From contig JAQGDQ010000098.1 in the NCBI GenBank assembly GCA_030141605.1, forward strand, positions 322,636 through 386,635: a DNA stretch of 64,000 bases, given 5' to 3'. Source of the DNA: Tubiluchus corallicola. Taxonomy: Eukaryota > Priapulida > Priapulimorpha > Priapulimorphida > Tubiluchidae. Below are positions 12,340-23,372 of this stretch, piece by piece. The position numbers and the translations under genes were made by a program. Below the pieces are notes generated by a model. The model did not search any database, was not told where the DNA came from, and saw only the letters and a list, made by a program, of their open reading frames with translations. The number at the start of each line of letters is the position of its first letter. Position 1 is the stretch's first letter.

Positions 12340-13345
12340 TTAACTAGCCGAGTTATTGCCGTCTTATTACATTATCGTCGGTAACTAGTTTTCATTATAT
12401 AGTGGGCAACGGGATTTATCAAACAACAAAAAGCATTTAATAATCTCTCGTTTAAAGGACAAGAAAACGGGTACCTGAAGTAGGTTCCAGAAAAACTGCC
12501 TTAAAAATTATATTACTTTACAACATTTTTATGCGTATATCGTACTCGCGTTGAAAGGAATTTTTGTTTGTTTTCATTTTAAATCTCCCGCAATACTGCT
12601 CCGACCACGCCACATGAAATCACCTACGCACAACGTAAATCAGGGGAGGAAACGGAAATGTTAAATTATGTCCCGAAATCTATATTATTTAGCATTTCCC
12701 TTGCCTGCTGGAAAGACTTATGTAACTAGAAATAATAATTTAAAACGTTCGTGCCAATTGGTAAAATGCCGCTCACTCACCCTCCAGGGTGCGCCACTCA
12801 CTAACCAAAAACGTATTTTTAATCTGATTGACCAGATACAGTAATTTACTTAGTTAGTTACTGTGTGTTACGCATGCTCTGACTATTTTTTCATACTGTA
12901 CGCAGTGTTATCTAAACTTGTTTCAAACAGCTTACAATTAAAATAGCTGCGCCTAACGGTCATCGCGAGAGTTGTATACAGCGTTACTGCCAACGCAAGC
13001 CCTGCATGCAAAAAAGCAGTATATTAGTGGTATAAAATTTCAATACGATTTTAAGGCTTATATAAGTGGAGGGTTTTCTTGTGCTTTAATATTTTAGGTT
13101 GCTTGTAGTTGATAATAGTAACTGCAGCTGCAAAAGAAGTTCACTCAAGCAACTGGCGGGATAAGTGTTTTTGCACTGTAACCGGATGACGCCATTTTTC
13201 GCTCAAATTGACCGCGCCTAAGCTTGAAGTGAACTTGATTTCAAATTCATTTTACTCATATACACGAGGCACTTATTATAATTTTACTGCTAAAACTTTC
13301 TAACATTTTTCTCAAGTATTTAAAATAAGCTCAACTTCTCGAGAA
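12340..13345 (+). repeat. Dispersed repeat, copy 1, split by a 630-bp insertion
   Basis: 12340-12455 and 13086-13345 match, in order, the reverse complement of 34195-34567. Shared anchors are AGTGGGCAACG, TAATAATCTCTC, TAACTGCAG and AAACTTTCTAAC. In the other copy the two parts are contiguous; here a TTAA-flanked element lies between them. No coding capacity is visible and the parent element class is unknown. Confidence 0.75.
12456..13085. mobile_element. 630-bp TTAA-flanked non-autonomous DNA transposon
   Basis: The element is bounded by TTAA at 12452-12455 and 13086-13089. Its ends form an imperfect terminal inverted repeat: left AGGACAAGAAAACGGG, right (reverse complement) AGCACAAGAAAACCCT. 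It interrupts a repeat whose other copy at 34.4 kb has one TTAA at the matching place (34458-34461). TTAA target duplication is the hallmark of the piggyBac and Kolobok superfamilies. No transposase frame is present, so it must have been moved in trans. Confidence 0.8.
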
Positions 13346-16020
13346 AGTTTAGAGGTTAGATCCTTGCAAATGTGTTAAAAAAACCCATTTAGATAAGTTT
13401 GAATGTGCGGGAACTTTTAGTTGTTGTTAAGCTAGAGAGTGAATTAGCATGTTAGAGTGTGATAAACGTTTTATACAAAAATATCAGCTGCAATGTGATA
13501 AAATTGACGAGCAAAAATAATGGCATACACTCCATACACTTAAAGGTTCAGAGGTGCCCATGCGTTTATACTAGTTGTAAGATTCCCATGGCTATTCGCG
13601 TGAAAAATTCCTGTGGATTATAAGCGAATTGGACTCCCGAGAATGAGATGCCATATCAAAGTCCTTATTGCCATCGTTACTTTTAGTACTTAAAACAACT
13701 GAGCATAAGTTTTCAAAGTTTTGAGATTTCTATGACTAAAATAAGTGCTAGCAGCTAGCTGAACGTAAACAACCTGTTAAAACTCGCAGCTTAGCAAGTT
13801 TTACCAGCATAACTTAGCAGGATAATGTGATTGCGGACTATTTTATAACCATCATAAATTTAATTAGGCAGCTCGGAAACGTTATTAGACATGATTAATT
13901 GCCCGGTTAAGTAAAGAAAGCATTTTCTTCATTGTCCTGATGTATGAAATTTACGAGGACAATTCCAAACACCAAAACACGCCAGAAAAATAATTTGCGC
14001 GGTTGCAAGGTTTGCATTGATGAAGAGCAGCCTGGTTCATATATTGGTGAGTCAGCAAGTGACCAGTAGTGAACCTAACGAATTTACTGAACGGTATCAC
14101 CTTCTGTTATTTGTTTAGTCATGCTACAGTTGTGGCAACTGTTATATATAAGCTATTATTATTTACTTATTTTGTCTTTCGGGTGGTAGCCCGTGACGCA
14201 GTGCGTCAGATTCAGTTGCCGGACATTTTTAAAGACCAGCGAGTTTATACCTACGTTTAAAAATCGCCAATTAGCACTCCTGTGTGGTAAAATTCTTTTT
14301 AATACATGTAGTTAACTCGTCCAACGATGCACAAGCTACCATGGCGTCGCGATTGCGACATGCATCAGTAGCACAAAAAATAGTATACAGGCCTGTTCGT
14401 ACTAAACCAGTGACTTTGTGTGTCATTTATCTTTTACAATTTCAAACTGTGAATGTACTAACAGAAACTTACTTCAATTGAAGACGAATTTTTTCAGCAG
14501 CATGTGAACCTTATTTTTCGAATATTATTAATGAGAACATGAAACAGATGTGCAATTATATACCATTTCACATGCGACAATTATAGCTCTGTTGTAGCAG
14601 ATTCTGTTCGACTTACAAGTGTAATTGCGTGTAGGTAGTTACACCAAAGCATGCGAGACATAGACACCATCGGACAAAAACTTTGCAGTGTTCCTAAAAT
14701 ATTGGCTTTGATGTAAAAATAACAGCACTACAGGTAAATGTTTAGCTTTCTATGTAGTTCGGCAAGTGCCACTTCTTCACATTTCACCATTAAATGCAAT
14801 TTGTCATGAAAACTAACAGAGACTCAGTAAAAGTGCGGATCCAAACCATAACACGAAGTCACTATGGACAAAAATCTATTTTGACACTTTTTCACCTTGA
14901 CTTTTGAGTTTTTGAACCAGAGCAATGGCTTTCCGAGTCTTGTCCAATCCTATCCTGGTGGCAAGTTTGGTGGTTGTATCCTCGTCCGTTTTGATTTCAC
15001 TGTGCCACACACAGGGACACTGGCTAACACACAGATGCGATTAAATGGCTAGCGTCGGCGTAGGTAAAATTCTAAGCAAAATCTCGTGTGTCATCTAAAT
15101 GTGACAACGGACATCAAAACGCAAGTCCCTGCGGGTCAAAACATTCCCGAATACAACCTGTTTTTAATGTCATATTAATGTGAGACTGGTCACGTATTTC
15201 TAGAATGGACATACAGATAACGATCTGCATTGCATGCGTAATATCATACAGGCCAATGTAAGTGTCACAGGACATTGGCAGTAATATGACACGAGCCAAT
15301 CAAATAGGGAACTGATTAAACAGCTGCAATAGCGCTTCTGCTGTTAATGCGGGTTTCTCCAAATCGAACATTTTGGAGATTTTAAAGTCATTACGTCCTG
15401 TGTCACATTTGATGATCATTTGGATGTCATTGCAAGCACTATTTTATTGTCTTAGAGTAGAAAATAATCTGTACAAAAATATTCCGCGTTCGCTCGAATA
15501 GATGGCAAATTAAAGATGGTCGATATACCAGATTTAAAACTCCTGTTGAATTAATTTTGCTAAGCATTAATGTGTTCAATCAGCACTGTGATATATATAT
15601 ATGTAGATATGTTTGCTATAAATTATGGCATTTTTTGAATCAACTATGCTTAAAAAGAGCCTTGTTTTTGTAGGAACGTGTTCCTGTATACGTTGTTTTT
15701 AAGTGTGTGATTTGTTAATTGTACTTGCGTTTACGTTTATGAAATAAAGCGTTCATTACTATTTATTATTATTACTTATATTAAACGCAAATGGCCATAT
15801 CATCGCCTACCTGAATACTGGCCTATCTTCTCTCATCGGCGGATCTTTGTAGTTCACATTTGATTTTATTCGAGTGTGTTTTCATGATGGACAATTCTGT
15901 CCCAGCTATAGCCAACTTTTTATAACTCAGTATTCCATTGTAGTGCAAACTTAATGTAGATGGTTTTGATAGTACCGGAAGTCAAACTAAGAACAATGCT
16001 CTGTCGTCAGACACTGAATC
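13346..16020. other. Gene-free stretch with a possible retroelement tail
   Basis: No coding region is recognised. Near 15740-15780 a GAAATAAAG signal followed by ATT-rich triplets resembles the 3' end of a LINE. A short TA run lies at 15592-15603. Confidence 0.3.
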
Positions 16021-16197
16021 AGCAGAGGTATACAGTCTCCGCAAGTATGTGAAATGGCCGGTGGAGGGGTAGTATGTCAGCCGAAACCGCTCAGAAGAAG
16101 TCTTTCCAAGTGGTCCCCATCCATTTACTGGACCACGTTGCTTAATTTCACCTAGAACAATACCGTGACCACTCAGCTACTCACTTCCCCAAAAGAC
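16021..16197 (-). mobile_element. SINE copy with 5S-rRNA-like internal promoter segment
   Basis: Read on the minus strand this starts with a polymerase III A-box-like TAGCTGAGTGG. A stretch follows that resembles the 5S rRNA internal control region: AAATTAAGCAACGTGGTCC, then AGTAAATGGATGGGGACCAC (compare the 5S box C, GGATGGGTGACC). A diverged copy lies at 32255-32450 on the plus strand, with similarity continuing downstream through GGCATTTTACC and TATAC-CTCTGC. This suggests a 5S-derived (SINE3-like) or tRNA/5S composite family. Confidence 0.6.
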
Positions 16198-18589
16198 GTT
16201 ACTCTACGATTAATATAATACAGCTTCAGTCAACTCTATGTTCTTCAGCAAGCAGCATGTGGCTTCCACGTCGGTCTTTCTCTTCCAAATAAACACAGAC
16301 GGACCAACGCGAAGCCAAGTGTTTTATCTGTGTGCGCCCTACAATTCTGCATCTTAGTACATTAACGAGGTTAGTAATAGTTCGCGCGATAGTCGTATGC
16401 GGGCAGCCATGTTTCTGCGCAGCATGAACGTCAGCTGTGGTAAATACAGTTTGTTAACTAATCAGACATGTCAGCAAATGCCCTAAAAGGTCTCGCTAAC
16501 ACACCACACGAAAGCCATTTAAGAGCCGCAACATTTCACGCTGCTGTCTGTTATTAGACTCACAGACGTGACAGACGTAGAGGACGCTCAATTCTTGCTA
16601 ATCAGTCAAAGCTTTAGGCATAACTGCGTAGTAATGATCACGAACAAAGGTCGACGAGGAAGGAAAGAAACGATAAGAACTGTGGTATTTAAACTTACGA
16701 ACTACGGTGAAAACAATTATTTTAATACGCTGGCCGTTTGCAAAGCCGCATTATGGTAATTTTTTAATTGCAGCGGCTTTCTAGAGTATAATGCTGAGGC
16801 TTCGTTTTTATGCTTGATGAAAAAATGAAGCCCAGCCCCCTTCGAAAAACAGTAAAAACTATGAAAATGTTCTAGAATTGGTTAGAATGTGATGACTATT
16901 GAAAGGAACGCCATGGATTTCTGTAGGATTCGTGACTTGAACAACTCTAACCAGGCTCTGCCGTAGCAAGGTGGAAGACGGTCGTAAAAGGGGTTTGTTA
17001 CACGCCACAAGCTACCTGCGATAACTTTATTGTGCAGCTTGAACATTATACAATGTGTTAACTCGAATATATCAAATGAATGTGGAAACGGCTATGATTT
17101 AGACGACAGGAATAAATTTAAATTTCCCCAACCCTAGCCATTGAATTTTTTTCAGACAATTGACGTATCACCGTCAGTCCTCAGTTGTTTAGCTTCAAAT
17201 TTCGAGATATATCTCGTGTTTTCTCTTAGGTGAAAAGACTTTCGCTTCAGGCGTTATGTAGCCTGTTTTATCGTAATACCTCAACAATCACTAAGTAGTC
17301 TTATTCTGTGTATAAAATCAGTGCTCATGTTTTCTAAATTTTTATAACTCCTTCTCTTTTACCAGATTCTACACAGTATAAACACATGGACTTTTCCTTT
17401 TTGCTGCTCAGCTTCTTGGTGTTGATTTGTGTTCTATTGACGCATTGAAGTTGCTGAAATAAAAAAGCGGGTTGTTTTATGTATCATGCGCGATAATATG
17501 GAGATTCCTCTTAAAAGTAACAGAAAGTTCTTGTATGTAAACCTGTTGCAGCTGTTTATGTAAATCTGTAAACGGTACCAGCATATTACTATTACTACTA
17601 TGAGAGTCAAGTTTATAGGAGTAAACATTTTATTTTAATCATTAAGACTGATCGTTATAATATATTATTTACTTGTAGTTAATTATGTAGATTAATTTGA
17701 TCGTATCAGCATATTTTAATTAAAGTGAAGCCGTGTCCTGCTTCTTTGCAGTTTTGCAAACAGAATTGTAACCATCATTAGTAATTTATTGTGGTTTTTT
17801 ATTTGTCTAATATTGCGTGTTCGCGCATTTAGTTGTTTCTGTTTGTCTTTGGTAAAAGAAAGTGGATTTTCGTTGAAAACTGGCGTTGGGTTGTATTGGA
17901 CCGAAGGCTCGAGAGTCAGTCGAATTCCAGGATGCTCTGACGGCTTTTAAATCCTGCTGTATGATGATCCAGCTTGTCATTTGAAATTGATAACGTAATT
18001 AATTATTTAACTAATGAAAGCTAGTGGAATTCTTTAACTCCAAATGTTGTCTTAATTAATAATGAATCATTTATAAAATAATTACGTCTCGTAGCATGTC
18101 ATCAAACTCACACAAAATTACACTATAACAAGCTTTATTAATCTTACCTTTAAGGATATTTAACGATATTTATAAAAATACATTTTTATTAGCAAAAATA
18201 CCTTGCATAAAACGATTGAAATGACAGATAGCTTAACTAAAAGGTTACAGTTTGCTAGTCTGGTGTAGAAACTGGCAGAAAAAGTAAAAAGGCACGAAAA
18301 GAATAAAAAACCACATGTAGAATGATAGGCCTTCACTAGCGTGCCAGGGCCAGCAGCAGGGTCCTTAATCCCCATACAGCAAGCTGCCTGCAATATTAGT
18401 TATATTTTGATATAAAAATTGCTCTGTACTTACTCGTTCCTTTTGCACACCTCTAGCAAAAGTAGTTTATGTTCACAGATTTAGATGCGTCCGCAAGCGC
18501 TTCATCTAAATTTGTGGTTATCTAATTTACGTTAGCTAATAAACTTATATTCCAAGTACACTAAGACAAAGTACATGTTAATATCAAGA
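16198..18589. other. Gene-free stretch
   Basis: AT-rich sequence in which I see no gene, RNA gene or clear repeat. Small open frames are present on both strands but carry no recognisable motif. Confidence 0.3.
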
Positions 18590-19120
18590 AACTCACCGGA
18601 TTTAAATAATGACCATTTTACTATTGATATGGGTGACAACATTTAATAAGGACTATCTTCACAAAATATTTAGGGCTACATATCGACAACAAACTGACTT
18701 GGAATATGCACTCAAAATTTATACTGCACAAACTCAACAAGATTATTTCTTAAAATACGACATTTTCTTGACAGAAATACCATCCGAACCCTTTACTATT
18801 TACTTGCGTATCCATATTTTCAGTATTGTATACTCTGCTGGAGATCAGCCAATAAAACTATTTTAACGCCATTACGCGTTGCACAAAATTAAATTGTCAA
18901 ATTAATTACATTTAGTAAATATAGAGATCATGCTACGCCTTTATTTGATGGCGTAGTTTACCTGAAATATTTTCTAGTTATTTTACTCTAATTAGTGATA
19001 TTCATAACTATAGCACAAGAACAGCTACCAGGAAGCATTACTCTCTCTCAAGATATTCAACAACATAATGGGTTAAACTCCATTAGGTATCAAGGAGTAA
19101 AACGTGAAATAAGTTAGATT
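18590..19120 (+). mobile_element. Decayed LINE: C-terminal part of a reverse transcriptase
   Basis: From about 18655 a frame reads KYLGLHIDNKLTWN, the usual conserved block after the LINE palm domain. A one-base shift near 18752 then gives KIRHFLDRNTIRTLYYLL, AYPYFQYCILCWRSANKT and LITFSKYRDHATPLFDGV. These follow the order of thumb and C-terminal blocks in CR1/Jockey-like LINEs. Stops and frameshifts make it a dead fragment. The catalytic YxDD region is absent. Confidence 0.75.
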
Positions 19121-19384
19121 TACATATTAAAGACTCCCCGTCAGTTTCTTGCATGGCTTCTAAACTTAAAAAGACTCTACTAGTAAATTATACTAGCATT
19201 GACTAACATTATATTTATTTAAACTAAGTGTTTTTTCCTTGTACTAATAATATTAACTAATTTATCGAATATTAACCTGGCCTACAATTATAAAAAAAAT
19301 ACATATAATAGCAGTGCAAAATATTAGCATTTTCAGATGTAAATTTATAAAAAAAAGTTCACTAATGGGGACAGGTTTAACGAA

Positions 19385-19560
19385 TATGGGTATGATATGA
19401 TATGATATGATATGGGTATTCATAACTATCCCCTATATATTATGTATATGTATATGTATGCGTATGTGTGTATATGTATGTGAGTAGATGTATGTATATA
19501 TTTGTGTACTTGTAAATGCATGTACTTATATATTTGTATATGTATATAAATGTAAAAAAA
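19385..19560. repeat. Microsatellite tract (TATGA)n and (TATG/TATA)n
   Basis: About five TATGA units at 19391-19415 are followed by an impure TATG/TATA tract at about 19436-19555. Confidence 0.85.
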
Positions 19561-20277
19561 GTACTTGGAAAAATATCTTCTTAATAGTGAAAAGCAGTTC
19601 CTCTTAAATTCTGTTTTTTTAAATAATTACTACACAACACGAAATTCATGAATATTGTCACTTATTTTATTTTGTTTTGGTAATTTGTAGAATATTCCAA
19701 AGGATCTCATATCATTGCTTAAGATATACTTAGTGCTTTTTTCTGTCACCATATAAACTATAATATTGTTAGATCAAACATTCGTTTATCAACTAAACTG
19801 CAAATATAAATAAAATTATGAGTTAATTACCTCAGTTTTTGCTTAGAAACTACTAATTTGGGAAATCAAGCTGGTTAAATTAATTTATTGTCTGTTCCAC
19901 ATTTCTCACTAGTGCCGCCTGTGATCATATAATTTTAACATATTAAAAGGATGGCTGACTTGATGACCTTTTGATCGGCTCGCTATCCTCTCTCCTTTGC
20001 ACTTATTACTAGCAATTAGGGTTTATTTACCTGTATACTATTCATCTATTGCTCCCTTATAGACTGGAAGTGGTTACTGTACATTTGTAAATTGGAGAAA
20101 AAAATAAATTTCAATTCAATGTGTGAATAAAATCAAAACGAGGCGTAGCTGCTAAAGAAAATTCTTTAACTTGACTGCGATTGTTTACAAACATAAAGTT
20201 TGGTCAGTTTGCTGTATAGTTGATCTCTTCATTTGGTGGAAAGTTTAAATTGAATAGTCGCTAAAAAATTCAAAATT
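19561..20277. other. Upstream region of TBC1D31
   Basis: No gene is seen. Near 20095-20125 an AAATAAATTTCAATTCAAT run looks like a retroelement tail. The TBC1D31 promoter should lie in the last few hundred bases, but I see no clear core promoter motif. Confidence 0.3.
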
Positions 20278-22545
20278 ATGCAAAGAGATCAACTAGATTT
20301 AGGATGCAAAAAGACTTTTGGGAGTCTGTGGATCCGCAAACCTGTGCCAAACAATGAAGGAGTTATACTGAAAATAACTCATTCGGTACCAGGAAGTCAC
20401 CCGCTGGACGGTAGAAACGTGCGATTTTTGCAGTTCGCGTTCGACTTTAGTGGCACCAAACTTCTTAGTGCAGATCAACACGGAAATATTACTATTTTGG
20501 ATTTTGATAAAAATAGATTTAAACATGTCTGTCGTCTTACTGTTACTTGTACAGCTCTCAGTTTCGCAAATTCTCCTGTTACGCGCCTCGTAACAATCTG
20601 TGTAGGAACTTCTGACTGTACGTTTCGAATTTACCGTGCAAGCAAAGGTGAACAAAGTGCGTGCCTTAAAGGTCATGCAACAGCCATCTGCAGCATTTCT
20701 TCTCACTCAAGTCGAGAGTTTGTAGTCACAACGTCTTGTGACACTGGTATAATATGGAACATTGAAACATATAGCAAACTAAGAAAACTCACTCTAAAGC
20801 AAGAACTTGATATATTAAAAATTTCTTTCTTGCCTGAAAGCAATACCATACTTACCTGTTTTAAAGAGGGTTCCATATTCGGCTGTAGTTTTAATGAAAC
20901 CAACGTGCAGTTTAAATTTCAACTTCCACAACCGCCATGCAATGCGCGGTCATATACATGTGTCGCTTTGTCACCAGATGGCAAAAACGTTGCTGCTAGT
21001 GCTCGCAGATCATGTGTGCATGTTTGGGACTTGGAGAGCAATTTATTTAAATATCACTTAGAACTTCCAAAAGGTGCAGCAACCTGCAAACACATGCAGC
21101 TGTTTGTTGCACCTACTAGTCATGCAGGACCTAAGGAAGAACTTGTGTTATCTGTAGTCGGTGCTGATGGTGTACTTTTAATTCTTGATATGAACAATAA
21201 CATGGTGCATAGCACAAAACAAGTTGACTTGAGACTTTGTCAGTTTGTGATGAATTTTAAGCAAATTTATGCTGCCTCCTTGCTGACTGATGGCACCCTA
21301 CAAATTTATGATGTGGCTAGTTTATTCACAAGACTTGGCATGAAAGCTGTTGCCAAAGAGTTGAACTCAGAAACTCCTGCTATGCAGTCCTTAGCTGGAA
21401 ATGTATTGCAGGGAAAAATTTCAAAGCAGATCAAGAAGGAACAACCTATTAGACAGACCGTAGTTGAAAAAGCATCAGGAGAACCACACCATGTAGATCA
21501 AAACCTGAAAAGCCATGTGCCTGATGTAGTAACCCATTTTGATAGAGAACGACTGAACAGAATCTTGAAAAGCTGTGGAGAATATCCTGAGAAATACAGG
21601 CTTCTTATTTGGAGAATACTTCTTCAGCTGCCAGAAAATGTTGAGAATTATAAATTTCTTGTTGGCAAAGGTGTCCACCCGGCTTTCAGTAATCTTCAAA
21701 CTAAGTACCCTTTCAAGAGCGGTCAGCTGCTACAAATCATGCAGAAGATGTTATCTGCACTTGCTCATTGGGCACCAACTACACTTTCTGAAGATGGTTA
21801 TCTGCCACTGTTTGTGTTTCCCTTTGTTAAGCTTTTCCGCCATAATCATTTTGTGTGCTTTGAAGTACTTATGTCATTGGTGAACAATTGGTGTAAACAC
21901 TGGTTTGAGTTTTATCCTGCACCTCCCCTTAATGTCCTTTCCATCATTGAAAACATGTTGGCTAGAGAAGACAAAAAGTTGCTTCTGCATTTTATACACT
22001 GTGGTTTTACAACTCAGGCATATGCTTGGCCAGTACTGCAGACAGCATTGTCAGAAATCTTGAGTAAAAAAGACTGGTTGATTGTATGGGATCATTTGTT
22101 GAGCAACCATCCAGCTTTTCTTGCTGCAGTCACGGTATCACTACTTACTGCTTGTAAGAACTCACTGATTAAAATTGTTATCTTGGATGACCTGCGTTTT
22201 TTCTTGCATCATCGGCAAACTTTTGATATCCGTGCTGTTATTCGTGATGCTTATAGAATATATGATACCACTATTACTAGCTTAAATATTGGTGATTTTA
22301 TTGAAGAATATCAACCTCTTCCTATCTGTGGAGTTTATCCGGAGTTTAAACATCATTCACGCTATGTTGAAGATTTTCATATTCAAGAACGAGAACGACT
22401 TCGACAGGAAGAGCTTGAGTATCTCAAAAAAAGAAAGGAAGAAATAGCTGCCCAAAATAGCCTATTAATGTCTGAAAACCTAAACAGGGAATTGAGATCT
22501 CGTCGTGCCAAAAATCGCGTCAAAAGTCCTAATTTAAAATTGTGA
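20278..22545 (+). CDS. TBC1D31: TBC1D31 (WDR67), intronless and C-terminally short
   Basis: This is a single open frame of 755 residues. An N-terminal WD40 propeller covers about residues 30-360 (FDFSGTKLLSADQHGNITIL, VALSPDGKNVAASARRSCVH). A TBC-type domain covers about 425-640, opening with EKYRLLIWRILLQLPEN and including HWFEFYPAPPLNVLSIIENM. A short coiled-coil start (ERERLRQEELEYLKKRKEE) lies at about 702-720. In vertebrates TBC1D31 sits at centriolar satellites and supports centrosome and cilium function. The IxxDxxR and YxQ catalytic motifs of active Rab GAPs are not visible here (KYPFKS and DGYLPLF stand in their places), as in vertebrate orthologs, so GAP activity is unlikely. The vertebrate protein is about 1,066 residues; here nearly all of the 300-residue C-terminal coiled coil is missing. 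Vertebrate genes have many introns and this one has none. Retrocopy or lineage-specific intron loss are both possible. Confidence 0.93.
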   Translation: MQRDQLDLGCKKTFGSLWIRKPVPNNEGVILKITHSVPGSHPLDGRNVRFLQFAFDFSGTKLLSADQHGNITILDFDKNRFKHVCRLTVTCTALSFANSPVTRLVTICVGTSDCTFRIYRASKGEQSACLKGHATAICSISSHSSREFVVTTSCDTGIIWNIETYSKLRKLTLKQELDILKISFLPESNTILTCFKEGSIFGCSFNETNVQFKFQLPQPPCNARSYTCVALSPDGKNVAASARRSCVHVWDLESNLFKYHLELPKGAATCKHMQLFVAPTSHAGPKEELVLSVVGADGVLLILDMNNNMVHSTKQVDLRLCQFVMNFKQIYAASLLTDGTLQIYDVASLFTRLGMKAVAKELNSETPAMQSLAGNVLQGKISKQIKKEQPIRQTVVEKASGEPHHVDQNLKSHVPDVVTHFDRERLNRILKSCGEYPEKYRLLIWRILLQLPENVENYKFLVGKGVHPAFSNLQTKYPFKSGQLLQIMQKMLSALAHWAPTTLSEDGYLPLFVFPFVKLFRHNHFVCFEVLMSLVNNWCKHWFEFYPAPPLNVLSIIENMLAREDKKLLLHFIHCGFTTQAYAWPVLQTALSEILSKKDWLIVWDHLLSNHPAFLAAVTVSLLTACKNSLIKIVILDDLRFFLHHRQTFDIRAVIRDAYRIYDTTITSLNIGDFIEEYQPLPICGVYPEFKHHSRYVEDFHIQERERLRQEELEYLKKRKEEIAAQNSLLMSENLNRELRSRRAKNRVKSPNLKL

Positions 22546-22677
22546 TATTTTTACTGAAAACATCTTACATCTCTGATTTTTAGACACTGACTCTAAATCC
22601 ATCAGCTTAAATTTGTGTCATAAATATTGATCTCAGCTTTACTGTCTATGTGTACTAATGTGACTGGCAGCATGCAC

Positions 22678-22683
22678 AATAAA
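22678..22683 (+). terminator. Poly(A) signal of TBC1D31
   Basis: AATAAA lies about 130 bases after the TGA at 22543-22545, the usual distance for a short 3' UTR. Confidence 0.65.
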
Positions 22684-23372
22684 TAATCCTACTTTTACTT
22701 TAAAAGTAATTTCACTTTCACTTTAAAAAATATTTATGGAGTTTTCCTGCATTGTTTATTCTGTTTCATGTCAAAACTAAAATACATGGCTTTAATAAAA
22801 AATGTTCGTTACATTAGCCTAAGTGTTTATTATGTGTTATTTTAAACCATTTTATTTTTCTATTTTTAATTAAACCTTTCTATATTATAAAGTTGATGAG
22901 CAATATGATTTGCAGGTATTGACAACTCATACTTGCTTTTTCCGGATAAAGAGATGATCTACTATGAATGTTCCATATTTATCTAACTAAATTAATCAAA
23001 GTCATTAATAACACAAAGTGGCAGTACCCAGTGTTTAGTTACAATGTGGCTTTTATTACATAACGGTGCTGGCAATTACCAGGTGTGTTATAAGTGTTGT
23101 GTAACCTGGCTTCATTTTGCTGTTACCAGCAGTAGCTTATGTAATATTGATCCTGGCAAAACTTGCTGCTGTCAGCTTGCAAACAAATGAGATTCTATTG
23201 CGGTGAAGAAAAGCATCTAGATGTAAGTTGCATAATTAGTGAGTTATATATTTGCATGTTTTATTTGTGTACTATTTATGAATTTATTGCATTATCTGTG
23301 TGTCTGTAGTGATGTGTTTTGCTTGTGTTACATTTAGACGCAGTGAAAAAATTCTTTTTGTATTTTTTTCAG
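22684..23372. other. Gap between TBC1D31 and the first visible junctophilin exon
   Basis: No MORN-encoding sequence is found here. The right end is the polypyrimidine tract and AG acceptor (TTTTTTTCAG, 23363-23372) of the junctophilin exon. A short ATG frame ends at a GTAAGT-like donor at 23221, but its phase does not fit that exon. Confidence 0.4.
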
